The notes: generated from the sequence alone by a model not told the origin. DNA of 64,000 nucleotides from Cytobacillus gottheilii (GCF_900166665.1 NZ_LT800494.1:4544701-4608700); one strand, 5' to 3'; counted from the stretch's first letter, positions 1 through 8,925 are shown. Program-made: numbers and translations.

Positions 1-110
1 AAATCTTCCAATGTGTGTTTCCAAAAAACATTTCCTGATCGGATGTGATACCGAGCAATAATACTATATAAAAGTTCATCAGGATATGGGGTTGGGAATT
101 GTATAATCAT
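1..110 (-). CDS. tnsD: TnsD/TniQ target-selection protein, 5' part only
   Basis: Only the first 36 codons are in the window; the gene runs off the left edge. The N-terminus reads FPTPYPDELLYS followed by ARYHIRSGN, the typical opening of TniQ/TnsD proteins. In Tn7, TnsD binds the 3' end of glmS and hands the target to TnsC; the glmS gene at the far end of this window fits that role. The start codon overlaps the tnsC stop by 4 nt (ATGA), so it is the fourth gene of a coupled operon. Whether it is a full TnsD or a short TniQ cannot be seen. Confidence 0.85.
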   Translation of the reverse strand, partial: MIIQFPTPYPDELLYSIIARYHIRSGNVFWKHTLED

Positions 111-1720
111 GAAACATCACGCTCAGGGTAATCCTGCTTAATTACTCCAGCATCTAGTAGTGCTTGATACGCAATTATTTGTTGTTCTTTCCCTTTTTTT
201 ATAATGGTTCTTAGGTCGTTACTTATTACTTTATCCGTACTTTTTTCATTATTGTTTAATAGAAGAAAAACATCTTTTACGACTTGTGATACATCCCTTA
301 TTTGATTGTTCTCAGAAACAACTTTTTGTGCTGCCTTAACAGCAACATCATTATTAAAACCTAGCATCCCTAAACGGAAAACAGTATCATCAATTAATTG
401 TACTTGCTCATTTTTCCGTTCGGCTCCTTCTTGGAGTGAGTTCAGTACCTGATTTTGATCAACAATAATCCGTTCTTGTTCAATAAAGTCCTCAATATTT
501 GGTAGCATTATGTCGTCATATTTTACTAGCTTGCTATAGTCCTTGCTCTTTAATGTATTTAGCATAGGCTGAACCATTTTTAATTCTTCTTGAGCCACTT
601 GTTTAATTAACGCAGTGGTAATCTTTTCATTACCACTACTAATAGCACGTAGCTGCACCATCATATAGAGCTTAATTGCGATGTCTGCAATTCCTTGAGA
701 CTCATTATATAGGGTTGAAGAAATTTGTTCTGTAATCGGTGATTCCTCTTTTGTCCACTGATATTTCCACATACCCTGAACAAATAAATCCCAAATAGCA
801 TCTTTTTCAAATCTATCCCACATGATGTTCCCCATATTAGTGCTTCTTCTTGCTTGTCTAAACTGTGATTGTAAGACATCCATTGCCTTTGGGGTTCCAA
901 CCATAATGAGAGGGATATTTATCGTATTGATTAACGCTGTAAAAAAGTTTAATATCTGTGCTGAGCTAGAGCTTTTTATACCCTTTAAATGTTGTAACTC
1001 GTCCAGGAATAGCATGCCAAGGTTTATACTTTTAGCAATCTGAGCCATAATGGGCATTAGCTGACTTGTTGACAAATGACTGTTTACGTATCTATTAAAA
1101 TAGTTGGAGCCTAGAAGTAGATCTACTTGATACATAAAATCGTAAATAATGGTTTTTACGGAACCATCAAAAGGGGTTTCAATTTTTAAATAGGTTACTT
1201 GATAGTGATTTAAGGCTTGCCCTTTATATGAAACATGAGAAATGACCTGTGGAATGGTTTGCAAGACTCGCTGTAATGTACGTGTTTTTCCTACACCTGA
1301 GACCCCCAAAATACTCAATGTTTGTCCTGTCTGGATAATAGACTTATCAAAAGACTTATTTTGTATATTATTCCAGTTATCCACAAAAGTTTGTGCATAA
1401 GTAGAACTTACTGGATTGCGATAGGTATAACCAGTTCTAATTAACCTAGATATTGATGACTCAATTCTTAGATGGATCGGGATAGCTTGAAAATAATGCA
1501 GCAACCTAGAAATTAGATGAACTCTCTGATGGTCATTCAAATATCTTTCTTCCTTATTATATGGAGGATACATGCTTAGACGGTCAATGACTTCCTCCTG
1601 AGAATAGATTGGCGGCAACGCCTCTATAAGAGGATTGCCTTGATATTCCAATATCTCTTGTTCCCTATATTCTGCAATTTGTGCCTCAGTTCCATTATGT
1701 AATTCAATTATCTCCATCAT
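107..1720 (-). CDS. tnsC: TnsC-like AAA+ ATPase, transposition regulator
   Basis: 537-residue P-loop ATPase with Walker A GVSGVGKT near residues 139-147 and Walker B LGMLFLDELQH near 235-245. In Tn7-like elements TnsC is the ATP-dependent adaptor between the target selector (TnsD) and the TnsAB transposase; it forms filaments on target DNA. It lies between tnsB (17-nt overlap upstream) and tnsD (4-nt overlap downstream), an order diagnostic of the tnsABCD operon. Start chosen at the first of two ATG codons, 6-7 nt after AAGGAAG. The ~130-residue N-terminal extension probably holds TnsB/TnsA contacts, by analogy. Confidence 0.9.
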   Translation of the reverse strand: MMEIIELHNGTEAQIAEYREQEILEYQGNPLIEALPPIYSQEEVIDRLSMYPPYNKEERYLNDHQRVHLISRLLHYFQAIPIHLRIESSISRLIRTGYTYRNPVSSTYAQTFVDNWNNIQNKSFDKSIIQTGQTLSILGVSGVGKTRTLQRVLQTIPQVISHVSYKGQALNHYQVTYLKIETPFDGSVKTIIYDFMYQVDLLLGSNYFNRYVNSHLSTSQLMPIMAQIAKSINLGMLFLDELQHLKGIKSSSSAQILNFFTALINTINIPLIMVGTPKAMDVLQSQFRQARRSTNMGNIMWDRFEKDAIWDLFVQGMWKYQWTKEESPITEQISSTLYNESQGIADIAIKLYMMVQLRAISSGNEKITTALIKQVAQEELKMVQPMLNTLKSKDYSKLVKYDDIMLPNIEDFIEQERIIVDQNQVLNSLQEGAERKNEQVQLIDDTVFRLGMLGFNNDVAVKAAQKVVSENNQIRDVSQVVKDVFLLLNNNEKSTDKVISNDLRTIIKKGKEQQIIAYQALLDAGVIKQDYPERDVS

Positions 1721-3830
1721 AAAGCACTTCCTTTTGTTTCTTTCGGAAAATATCCAACACTTTTACCGGTTCAGTATCATGATTTACTTCGTTCGATTGC
1801 TTTCCAATGTTATTTTGATCCACCACGGTTTGTTTTTCCCTTTTAAATATTTCTCTCTCTTTTTCTCGATTTTCTCTAATATTCTTTATATCTTTAGGAA
1901 CCTCACCATTTAAGATTTGATTGTTAGCCTCTTTTTTCGCCATTTTAACAATCTCCTCTATGTCCTGAGCTAATTGAATTGCTCCATTTAAACTGCTTTC
2001 CTCATATTCTGCCTCTTGTTGCTTTCTTTCAGTTTTTAAACTCACAACTTCTTCCATCTTTACACCACGATACATTTCGTATTGTTCGATTAATGAACAA
2101 ACTTCATAGTTCAACCTATCTATACGAATATAAATATTAGATACGTCTTGAGGATCATAATGCACCCCCATACTCCAACTGCCTTTTATTCGAGCCTTAG
2201 AAAACCACCGTTCTTTCAATGCTTTCGCACAAGTATAATAGAGACCTCCAAAGTTGATTCCTTTCGGGGTGATTTTTGCACTAGCTTTAGGTAAAACACT
2301 ACTTCTGATCGCATCTAAAGGCATAGTTCTCAGTAATCCTGTTCCTTTACGCAAACCCCACTTAAATATTTCTATCGGTATTGGTGGGACCTTTTCTGCT
2401 ATCATACTTTGCGTTAACGGGTAGTCCGATAAATAATTATGATTGTTATAATATAGAACCGTTCTGACTAAAATTTGGACGTACTCGTTTAGGTTTAACA
2501 CTGCTTTCTTCCTGTAATCCTTTCCTCCACGCTTCATAAAATCTTTTTGGACCGCCCCAGGGAGGAATGGAGAGATGTGGTCCTGAAGAATGTCAAAGTA
2601 TTTTTCGCATACGGCCTTTAGCTCAGGTCTGTACGGACCTAAATTTTGGATCTTAATGTTTAAATCCGCCGTGATTTGTGTTAATTCATTGGAAATCAAC
2701 TCACTACCCCGATCCGCCAAAATAGTATGCGGAAGATAATGAATAGGCCAATCATTTTCATCAATATCCATATCGAGGGTCCGCTTGCAAAATTCCTTTT
2801 TATCTTCAAAGGCATTTGCAAGAGCCAACCTCAACGATTCTTTTGACATATTTTGAATTCCTGCATATACAGAAACAATACACCTGGAAAAAATATCCAC
2901 AGTTAAATAAATGACAGGACGGCCAATCACTATATTCCTATCAAAACTTGAAACTAAATAAACATCACCAATGGTTGCATCAATGGCATATGTACCTATC
3001 CCCATAGAATCTTCTGTGGCTGAACCGGTTATAGCACGATAGTTTTGTAAAAATTCCCTTCTGCCCTCTCTTTTATGAATGGCATCTTCCGGTTTGTACC
3101 ACTTGCGATACCAATAATAGAATTGGTCATATGAAATAATTGGCTTATCTAAATCTAATACTTTATAGCCTGACTTTTCATCCTCTTTGGAGAAATACTC
3201 CTTTACCATTTGCTGATAAGCATATTTTAATGAGGGTTTAGAACGAATAAAGTAGTATTTTTCTAGGCTAATTCTAATGATTTTCTTCCATTCATCGGTT
3301 ATTGCTGCCCTTTGAATAGAGGAAGAGTAAGCGAAGGGTCTTCCTGCCTTTTTGATATATTTACGTTCCTTTCCTTGCTGTTTCCCACACTTATTAAAGT
3401 CGGGTAAGAGAGCATTCTTTACCATCCCTCTCGACCAATATCGTTTTAAATATTGTCGAATGGTCTTTGTGCTAAGGAAAAAATCCTTACTGGCCATTTT
3501 TATTAGCTCTGATCTCCTCTTTGGAATAAAAATGTCAGGAATTAAATAGATTTGATTTATTACTATCCATGCTTTATCACGTTTTTCAATTTCTATCCCA
3601 GATAAATCTTCTTCTTTCACGCTGAACGCCCACGGTTCAGTTGCAACCTTTGTAATCTCACCTTTGATCAAAGAGGATTCTATACTGTGTATTTCCTCAC
3701 TGTAAGGAAATGATGGTTCACGGACATTAACTAGAAAACAAAGTTGATGCTCATTATCGACCCAAACTACCCTTTGAATAAATTCAGGATTTTCAGTGCT
3801 TTGTAATAAATCATTAATTACCAACTGCAT
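1704..3830 (-). CDS. tnsB: TnsB-like DDE transposase (Mu/retroviral integrase fold)
   Basis: 708 residues, normal for TnsB. The integrase core shows the acidic triad: D near 284 (YAIDATIGDVYL), D near 373 (ILADRGSEL) and E near 409 (AVCEKYFD), with about 36 residues between the second D and the E, as in rve-type enzymes. Upstream are HTH-like DNA-binding segments (residues ~100-250); the C-terminal ~100 residues are charged (EREKEREIFKREKQ), where TnsB proteins contact TnsC. TnsB binds the 22-bp repeats at the element ends and joins the 3' ends to target DNA. It overlaps tnsA by 17 nt and tnsC by 17 nt. Confidence 0.92.
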   Translation of the reverse strand: MQLVINDLLQSTENPEFIQRVVWVDNEHQLCFLVNVREPSFPYSEEIHSIESSLIKGEITKVATEPWAFSVKEEDLSGIEIEKRDKAWIVINQIYLIPDIFIPKRRSELIKMASKDFFLSTKTIRQYLKRYWSRGMVKNALLPDFNKCGKQQGKERKYIKKAGRPFAYSSSIQRAAITDEWKKIIRISLEKYYFIRSKPSLKYAYQQMVKEYFSKEDEKSGYKVLDLDKPIISYDQFYYWYRKWYKPEDAIHKREGRREFLQNYRAITGSATEDSMGIGTYAIDATIGDVYLVSSFDRNIVIGRPVIYLTVDIFSRCIVSVYAGIQNMSKESLRLALANAFEDKKEFCKRTLDMDIDENDWPIHYLPHTILADRGSELISNELTQITADLNIKIQNLGPYRPELKAVCEKYFDILQDHISPFLPGAVQKDFMKRGGKDYRKKAVLNLNEYVQILVRTVLYYNNHNYLSDYPLTQSMIAEKVPPIPIEIFKWGLRKGTGLLRTMPLDAIRSSVLPKASAKITPKGINFGGLYYTCAKALKERWFSKARIKGSWSMGVHYDPQDVSNIYIRIDRLNYEVCSLIEQYEMYRGVKMEEVVSLKTERKQQEAEYEESSLNGAIQLAQDIEEIVKMAKKEANNQILNGEVPKDIKNIRENREKEREIFKREKQTVVDQNNIGKQSNEVNHDTEPVKVLDIFRKKQKEVLYDGDN

Positions 3831-4659
3831 ACCTTACATCACCACCATTTTCACCAGTAAATTCAATATGATAATTTTCAATTTTATTAGTCAAATAGAT
3901 TTTCCTGCTTAAATCCATGCTTACTTCTTTATGGGCTATCAAATGTTTAAATAAGATTAGACCCAATCCTTCATCCAAGCTATATTCTCTTTCCAATCGG
4001 GAAAAAATGCCTTGAAACGTATCCGATTTATTAGACAAATACTGAACTATATCTCTTTTTAAGTGGGGCAAATTCAAAGTAAGCAATGGATAATCTTGAA
4101 TGTCATAGGAGTTCAATGCCCAGCCAATATTTCGTGCCAATTGTTTATTGATTTCTTTTTCTGTCACAATTCCAAAATCAATCCCTTTCTTTTCAAAATA
4201 CCTTCTTTGTAGTTCCAATCTTTGCAAGGTTGCATTTTTCTCTAACTCCTGTGATTGCTTAATTATTCTTGCTTGATAATAAGGTTCTCCATTTTCCCCC
4301 TTCCTTGTTACAAAAAAAGAAACCGTAAAGATATGTGGTACTTGTGTCTTCGTATCAAATAGTTTCTTTGTAAGCTCCTCATCCACTTGGATATTCATGT
4401 CATGGAAATCTAGTAAAGGGTACTGCTCCCTTATGTCAGTAACATGGTCGTCAAATTCCAATAAGTAGAAGTAATATAACTGCATATCGCTTAATAGATG
4501 GTAGACCCTTTGAGTGGTATGACCAAAAATACGAGTAGATCTTCCTTTCGATGCTATGTCTTGAACTTGCAGCCATGGTTTATAGTCTTTTCCTGTTCCT
4601 TGACCTCGTTTTTCCATTAGGAACCTTTTAATAGTTGTTTCATTCCATTCTCTAATCAT
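3814..4659 (-). CDS. tnsA: TnsA-like endonuclease, one catalytic position altered
   Basis: 281 residues from ATG 4659, chosen because AGGGGGAT lies ~6 nt upstream; the longer frame upstream has no such site. TnsA is the restriction-like nuclease that cuts the 5' strands of Tn7 so that transposition is cut-and-paste. Family landmarks seen: EFDDHVTDIREQYPL (Glu region), HIFTVSFFVT where family members usually read (M)TTDFL with the catalytic Asp, and ARIIKQSQEL with the catalytic Lys. Here the Asp position is Ser. The C-terminal part (residues ~170-281) resembles the winged-helix TnsA C-domain that binds TnsC. It follows the small AraC-HTH gene with an 8-nt overlap. Confidence 0.85.
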   Translation of the reverse strand: MIREWNETTIKRFLMEKRGQGTGKDYKPWLQVQDIASKGRSTRIFGHTTQRVYHLLSDMQLYYFYLLEFDDHVTDIREQYPLLDFHDMNIQVDEELTKKLFDTKTQVPHIFTVSFFVTRKGENGEPYYQARIIKQSQELEKNATLQRLELQRRYFEKKGIDFGIVTEKEINKQLARNIGWALNSYDIQDYPLLTLNLPHLKRDIVQYLSNKSDTFQGIFSRLEREYSLDEGLGLILFKHLIAHKEVSMDLSRKIYLTNKIENYHIEFTGENGGDVRYAVGN

Positions 4660-5005
4660 TCGGTATCCCCCTACTCCCTCTTTCTTGAAGAATAATGTGT
4701 TCATTATCAATTGCTGAATCAACAGTTGTTTTGAATTCACATTTAAAAAGATTAGAATATTCATCCCAACCATTAAATGGAGAGTAATTTTTATCCTGTG
4801 AATCATTAATACGACATAATTCTTCTTTTATCAGTGTTAATTGCCTACGGATTAAATAACGTAAGAACTGTGACCCTGTTACTTTTTGGAATTCAGAAAC
4901 AAAATCAACATAAGAACAACCCGCCAATTCTTCTACATGTTTATTGCAAATCTCATCATGATAATGCTCATCAATGTATTGAATGACAGCATTAATTTTG
5001 TCCAT
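4652..5005 (-). CDS. Small AraC-type HTH protein heading the tns operon
   Basis: 117 residues consisting of little more than an AraC/XylS DNA-binding domain: first HTH around VEELAGCSYVDFVSEF with KVTGSQFLRYLIRRQL, second degenerate HTH ending in DEYSNLFKCEFK. There is no sensor domain. AAGGGGG lies 11 nt before the ATG. Its stop codon lies 8 nt inside tnsA, so it is cotranslated with the transposition genes. Inference: a DNA-binding regulator, or an end-binding accessory factor, of the element. Such a gene is not part of canonical Tn7. Confidence 0.75.
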   Translation of the reverse strand: MDKINAVIQYIDEHYHDEICNKHVEELAGCSYVDFVSEFQKVTGSQFLRYLIRRQLTLIKEELCRINDSQDKNYSPFNGWDEYSNLFKCEFKTTVDSAIDNEHIILQERGSRGIPND

Positions 5006-5033
5006 CGTTTAGTAAGCCCCCTTAAATATAAAA

Positions 5034-5108
5034 AAGCATTTGTTGCGTTGACTTTTGTCAAAACGGATTGTTTTTTTTCTCCGTATAACAAAGTCAGCAA
5101 CAAATGCC
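5034..5108 (-). terminator. Long imperfect hairpin between recombinase and tns operon
   Basis: On the minus strand GCATTTGTTGC pairs with GCAACAAATGC across ~75 nt; inner arms TGACTTT../..AAAGTCA and ACGGA/TCCGT extend the stem around an A-rich loop, and TTTTTT follows. It begins 7 nt past the recombinase stop and ends ~30 nt before the AraC-HTH start, so it can terminate the recombinase transcript and insulate, or attenuate, the tns operon. Its size and symmetry would also fit a small inverted-repeat element. Confidence 0.7.
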
Positions 5109-5114
5109 TCTATT

Positions 5115-5684
5115 TTATAAATTAACTTGTAAGTACAATTCATCAAGATCTTCTTGTAATATTCCAAGATACCTTTTAGTTTCCGCAACGGACCTATGAT
5201 TAAGGGCTATACATATGTAATCAAGTGATATGCCTTTCTTAAAAGCCCAATAGCCCCAAGTTTTTCTCATTCCGTGCGTTGAGAATTTCTCTGTTATCCC
5301 TACCATATCACAGGCTTCATTCAACATTGATGCAGCATATTGCCTGGTGATAGGTTGATTGGTTCCCTTTCTACTGGTAAAAAGGAAGTCCTCCTGTTTC
5401 TTATCAGGAAACTCTCTATTAAATTCTTTAATACTTTTCGCTAAATTTGGCGTAATCGGGAACCGCTTATATTTACCAGTCTTCTTTTCATTCACTTCGA
5501 TAAACTCTGTTGGCTTCCTACCGTCCCACACTTGATTCACCTTTAACATCAAAATGTCAGAAATTCTTAGAGCTGATGAAATACCGACCATAAAAAGCAA
5601 ATAGTCTCTTTTATTTTTCCCTCGAAGGTATCCTTTCACCGCTTCAAGTTGTTTTAAATCTCGAATCGGATGAACAACTTTCAC
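5115..5684 (-). CDS. Short tyrosine recombinase (catalytic domain only)
   Basis: 189 residues with the full phage-integrase active site: Arg in SSALRISDILML, Lys in NEKKTGKYKRFP, HxxR in STHGMRKTWG, His in ALNHRSVAETK and Tyr in KRYLGIL. There is no N-terminal arm-binding or core-binding domain, so it is about half the length of normal integrases. GTG start, 8-9 nt after AGGAGGTGA. It reads in the same direction as the tns operon and lies directly upstream of it. Possible roles are resolution of cointegrates or cassette recombination; neither is shown by the sequence. Confidence 0.88.
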   Translation of the reverse strand: MKVVHPIRDLKQLEAVKGYLRGKNKRDYLLFMVGISSALRISDILMLKVNQVWDGRKPTEFIEVNEKKTGKYKRFPITPNLAKSIKEFNREFPDKKQEDFLFTSRKGTNQPITRQYAASMLNEACDMVGITEKFSTHGMRKTWGYWAFKKGISLDYICIALNHRSVAETKRYLGILQEDLDELYLQVNL

Positions 5685-5847
5685 TTTAGTTCACCTCCTG
5701 TATGAATCTTACATATTCATTGTAAATCTCTATTTGAGTAAGATTCAACAGCCTAGAGGCAAAATCCAAAAATAAAAATGCCGATTTTATAGGATTTCCT
5801 TGTTTACACAACAGGGTTTTGTAAAGTAAAGAATCCTCACTAGGATT

Positions 5848-6741
5848 CTAGCGAAAAATAGTTTCAAAAAGACTTTTAGATTCCAAAACTATTACCTTAG
5901 TATTCTCATTAATAACATAAAAAGTTTCGTCCTCAACAATTAACCTGAATGAAGGGTTAATTTGCTTGAATCCATTTTGAAACAGGAAATCGGACATATT
6001 CTTATGATTTTCTTTTAAAGTACCTTCCATATCTCTCAACGTTCGAAATATATGATCTGTTTTCGTTGTGTGATTTATATTGGTTCGTGCAGTTGTTATT
6101 CCACCCCCAATTAACCCATAAACTTCTTCATCAATTTCAATTAAAGAGGCACTTCCTGATTTTCTCAATTCCGAATAATCTTTATCCGACATTTCTCTCT
6201 CTAATGAAAATGCACCTTTTAATTTATATGGTTCAAGTAAGTAAGGCCAGTTATTCTTAACGATTCTCAACAATTCTTGCTGTGAAAATTCCGTTCCATC
6301 AGGTAATTTATGTTTGGTTACATCTATAAAATAGACATTATTATTGTCAATCATGAAAAATAATAGGTAGTCTGATCTTTCTACAAATTTCTTTCCTTTT
6401 TTCGGCATACTTAAATGCAAATGATGAATCCCCCAATCATATAGAAGTAAATCTTTTTGTGAAGGCTTAATACTTTTTTTACTTAGAAAAATACTTACAT
6501 CTTTCCCATTCTTAAACCTATTTTTAATATGATGTAAACATTGTTTGTAATAATCATCTAATACGCCCCCACTTAGCTCCTTTGATACTTTAACGTTTCT
6601 TATTTTAGGCTCAATTATTTTATCCTTTAAATTGAAAAACCGGGATAATAAAGTATGGGCATCTCCATTAGGAGGGTTTATACCTTTTTCCTTATAAGCC
6701 TGCAACATTATTTCTGACAGGTCCTTAACGAAATCCACCAT
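5848..6741 (-). CDS. Unknown protein, 297 aa
   Basis: ATG preceded by GAGGTGATAA. Not recognised. The middle holds DWGIHHLHLS and then DYLLFFMIDNNNVYFIDVTKH, an alternating hydrophobic/acidic pattern that suggests a beta-rich core. The C-terminal third reads like a small two-strand repeat (FRLIVEDETFYVINENTKVIVLE, in two halves). No signal peptide or membrane segment. It stands alone with ~130 nt to the next gene on each side, inside the restriction/replication half of the island. A defence role is only a guess from context. Confidence 0.7.
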   Translation of the reverse strand: MVDFVKDLSEIMLQAYKEKGINPPNGDAHTLLSRFFNLKDKIIEPKIRNVKVSKELSGGVLDDYYKQCLHHIKNRFKNGKDVSIFLSKKSIKPSQKDLLLYDWGIHHLHLSMPKKGKKFVERSDYLLFFMIDNNNVYFIDVTKHKLPDGTEFSQQELLRIVKNNWPYLLEPYKLKGAFSLEREMSDKDYSELRKSGSASLIEIDEEVYGLIGGGITTARTNINHTTKTDHIFRTLRDMEGTLKENHKNMSDFLFQNGFKQINPSFRLIVEDETFYVINENTKVIVLESKSLFETIFR

Positions 6742-6872
6742 TTATCACCTCTTTAATTAGATATTACAACAACTCTAAGAACTTATGAACCAATTGATAA
6801 CAGTATTAATATACCTGAAATTAAATAACAGAAAGGATAAAGAGCATAATATCTCCTTACCCTTTCAAAAGA

Positions 6873-7955
6873 TTAACTCGCTTTTTCATCGCTGATGTTT
6901 GACATTTTCGTTGTAAGTACATTCCGTATAGAAAACCTCAACCCATCAATCTCTTTTAAGGTCTCCTTCGAAATAATACCTTTGTTCAAGGATGTTTCCA
7001 ATAAGCTGTCGAGCCCTTGTAACGCCTTTAATGAATCATTGAAGAAACGAAACTTTTTGGGTATATACAATTGATGAGCTTCTGCGATATTGGCAACACA
7101 TGAAGTGGAACATTGTCGCATGCCATATAAAAGATCTTTTTCCCGCCAATATTCTCGTTGCCTTGTAATCTCATAGATCCTTTCCACCAGTAATAGAGCA
7201 TTCTTGTATGCACCAAAATTATTCACATTTGGAGTATAAGGGTTAGGCAAATCTATCCCCTTTCCCTCATTATCCTTTAAGTGACATAGGGTTTTGGTTA
7301 AGATGGATACCACTTGGTTTACCAAACAATCCAAATCATCATATTGCTCTTGTGTTATATATTTTTGCCCCAATGAAATTTGTAACCATGCTGAAGTTTC
7401 TTTTGCCGACCCAATGCTCATACTATATTGGGAAAACTTTTCACCAATATATATCTGTTCTCCTATAGAGATTCTTTCTTTTATTGATTTAGCACTCCTA
7501 TGAATTTGGTCGATAACATGTTTCTTTTCATATGAGGGAAAACTTTTACATAGTTCAATAATCTTTTCTTCGAGTTCTTTGGCCTTCTTATAACCGATGA
7601 ATTGCTTTACATCTCTTACATCGAGGTGTTGTTGTTTTTTGGTTTGTTTTTCTTTTTTTACAGGTACTGGATTTAATGAATATTGGTTGAGTGGTGTTGT
7701 AGCAGATTCATTCGAGGGCTGTAGATAGGGGATGCCATCAAGGTTATCGTAAATTTGATTGGCTCTATACTCATTCAAATAATGATCAATCAGTATTTTC
7801 TCACCATCAGACATATCTTTCAAATCTTTTAGAACCCAGATTAACCCTCTGTCTGCAAGTTCCTTTAAGCTAATGTCAATATCAAAGATACTGTAATTTT
7901 TTAATTCTCGGTTCTCTCGATATTTTTGTTGAATTTGTGTAATGACTTGATTCAA
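6873..7955 (-). CDS. Tandem four-helix-bundle protein (S23/Avd-like, two domains)
   Basis: 360 residues, TTG start ~10 nt after GGAGATG. Residues ~130-215 match the 23S-intervening-sequence four-helix bundle (FPSYEKKHVIDQIHRSAKSI then GSAKETSAWLQISL). Residues ~245-350 repeat the fold in weaker form (YGMRQCSTSCVANIAEAHQ then KALQGLDSLLETSL). The ~100-residue N-terminal part is charged and helical, with a KKEKQTKKQQ linker. Single S23-family bundles act as nucleic-acid-binding partners, for example Avd with the reverse transcriptase of diversity-generating retroelements. No reverse transcriptase is present here, so the partner is unknown. Confidence 0.7.
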   Translation of the reverse strand: MNQVITQIQQKYRENRELKNYSIFDIDISLKELADRGLIWVLKDLKDMSDGEKILIDHYLNEYRANQIYDNLDGIPYLQPSNESATTPLNQYSLNPVPVKKEKQTKKQQHLDVRDVKQFIGYKKAKELEEKIIELCKSFPSYEKKHVIDQIHRSAKSIKERISIGEQIYIGEKFSQYSMSIGSAKETSAWLQISLGQKYITQEQYDDLDCLVNQVVSILTKTLCHLKDNEGKGIDLPNPYTPNVNNFGAYKNALLLVERIYEITRQREYWREKDLLYGMRQCSTSCVANIAEAHQLYIPKKFRFFNDSLKALQGLDSLLETSLNKGIISKETLKEIDGLRFSIRNVLTTKMSNISDEKAS

Positions 7956-7984
7956 CTTAAATCATCTCCTTAATCTATCGTGGT

Positions 7985-8033
7985 AAAAAGGAGATAAAAA
8001 TCTTGAACATAGCTTCTTATCTCCTTTTGAATT
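7985..8033 (-). terminator. Hairpin terminator AAAAGGAGATAA/TTATCTCCTTTT
   Basis: Perfect 12-bp arms around a ~24-nt loop, with T-rich tails on both strands. It lies between the small acidic-protein gene (stop at 8220) and the four-helix-bundle gene, and probably ends transcripts from the right. The rest of 7956-8219 holds nothing recognisable. Confidence 0.6.
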
Positions 8034-8219
8034 TCACTAATTAGTGGACCTATTCTATTTGTTTTCATGAGGAAGAAAAAGTGTTTTATCTTTTCCATTA
8101 TTGTTACCTCATTTTAGTACCTTTCTCCTTGAAATAATCACCTTTGAGGTTCTACCAAGTTTGATCCCTACTTAATTTTAAGAATCAAATTGTATGTGCT
8201 CAACTTTTGGATCCTAAAC

Positions 8220-8696
8220 CTATTCAAAGAACATCGGTTCTTCATCTAATTCAATACATAGTTCATTCAGCACAGCGACTGCTTCTTCGTTACTTAAAGA
8301 CTGATCTTGTGCAATAATTCGGTGTAACCTACAATGGACTTTTTCACAACTAGGGCAATAATCGTATTCAGTTACTGCAAAAACAACTAGGAGTCTACCC
8401 TCTTCTGTTAGGAAGATTTCCTTTTCCATTTCAATATTGCCGTCTATACCTTCTTGCTGAAATTCTTCTGAATTATACAGAAGATAGCCCATTAGAACAT
8501 CACCATCGTTTCCAATGTAAAATTCCTCCTCATCATAATTCCAATCGTCTCCCGTTGCATTTTTGGGAACTGGTTCAAACTCTAGGTTGTTTTGTCCATT
8601 TATCAGTAGTCTTTCGATTGTTTCCTCCATTGTTAGAGAATTATCTTTTTCCTCAGCAGTTTGATAATTATCAAATTTTACTACGTTATTTTTCAT
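8220..8696 (-). CDS. Small acidic protein with CPxC..C..H zinc-like motif
   Basis: 158 residues from ATG 8696, picked because AAGGAGA lies 9 nt upstream; the frame extends further but without a site. Strongly acidic (EEKDNSLTMEETIE, DDWNYDEEEFYIG). Near residue 113 it reads YDYCPSCEKVHCRLH, a possible zinc knuckle. Not recognised as a family. Its promoter region (8731-8785) is one of five copies of a conserved block found before small genes of this island, which suggests shared control with genes at 27.9, 32.8, 33.7 and 34.3 kb. Confidence 0.7.
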   Translation of the reverse strand: MKNNVVKFDNYQTAEEKDNSLTMEETIERLLINGQNNLEFEPVPKNATGDDWNYDEEEFYIGNDGDVLMGYLLYNSEEFQQEGIDGNIEMEKEIFLTEEGRLLVVFAVTEYDYCPSCEKVHCRLHRIIAQDQSLSNEEAVAVLNELCIELDEEPMFFE

Positions 8697-8730
8697 TTGT
8701 TTATGTCTCCTTTTTTCTTTTTGGTTTCCT

Positions 8731-8785
8731 TCTATAATTCTATTGTATATAGTCACCGGGGTTAAAAAGTTGCCTGCCAAGTCAC
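8731..8785 (-). promoter_or_regulatory. Shared promoter block, copy A
   Basis: Reading on the minus strand: GTGACTTGGCAGGCAAC (8785-8769), a T-rich stretch, then TATATACAATAG and a TTATAG tail. The core TTGGCAGGCAA is a near palindrome. Four other copies keep the order and spacing. It lies 73-89 nt upstream of the start of the small acidic-protein gene. Confidence 0.75.
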
Positions 8786-8895
8786 AATTAGACTTTTTTG
8801 AGTAATTTTTTATAAATGATAAACGCAACTAATTTGTAATAGGTTAAAATTTGTATAATAATAAGTGTCTTTCCGGAATAGAATACTAGACCCAC

Positions 8896-8925
8896 AAGAA
8901 AAGGAAGTTGCTATGCAACTTCCTT
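8896..8925 (-). terminator. Intrinsic terminator of the primase-helicase gene
   Basis: Minus-strand hairpin GGAAGTTGC-ATA-GCAACTTCC followed by TTTTCTTG. The upstream arm overlaps the last codons and the stop of the primase-helicase gene. Confidence 0.85.

Noticed and set aside
3352..3549. Short plus-strand frames inside tnsB and other long genes
   Set aside because: Antisense shadows of well-supported coding regions.
6873..7955. Diversity-generating retroelement
   Set aside because: Avd-like protein present, but no reverse transcriptase or template/variable repeat pair was found.
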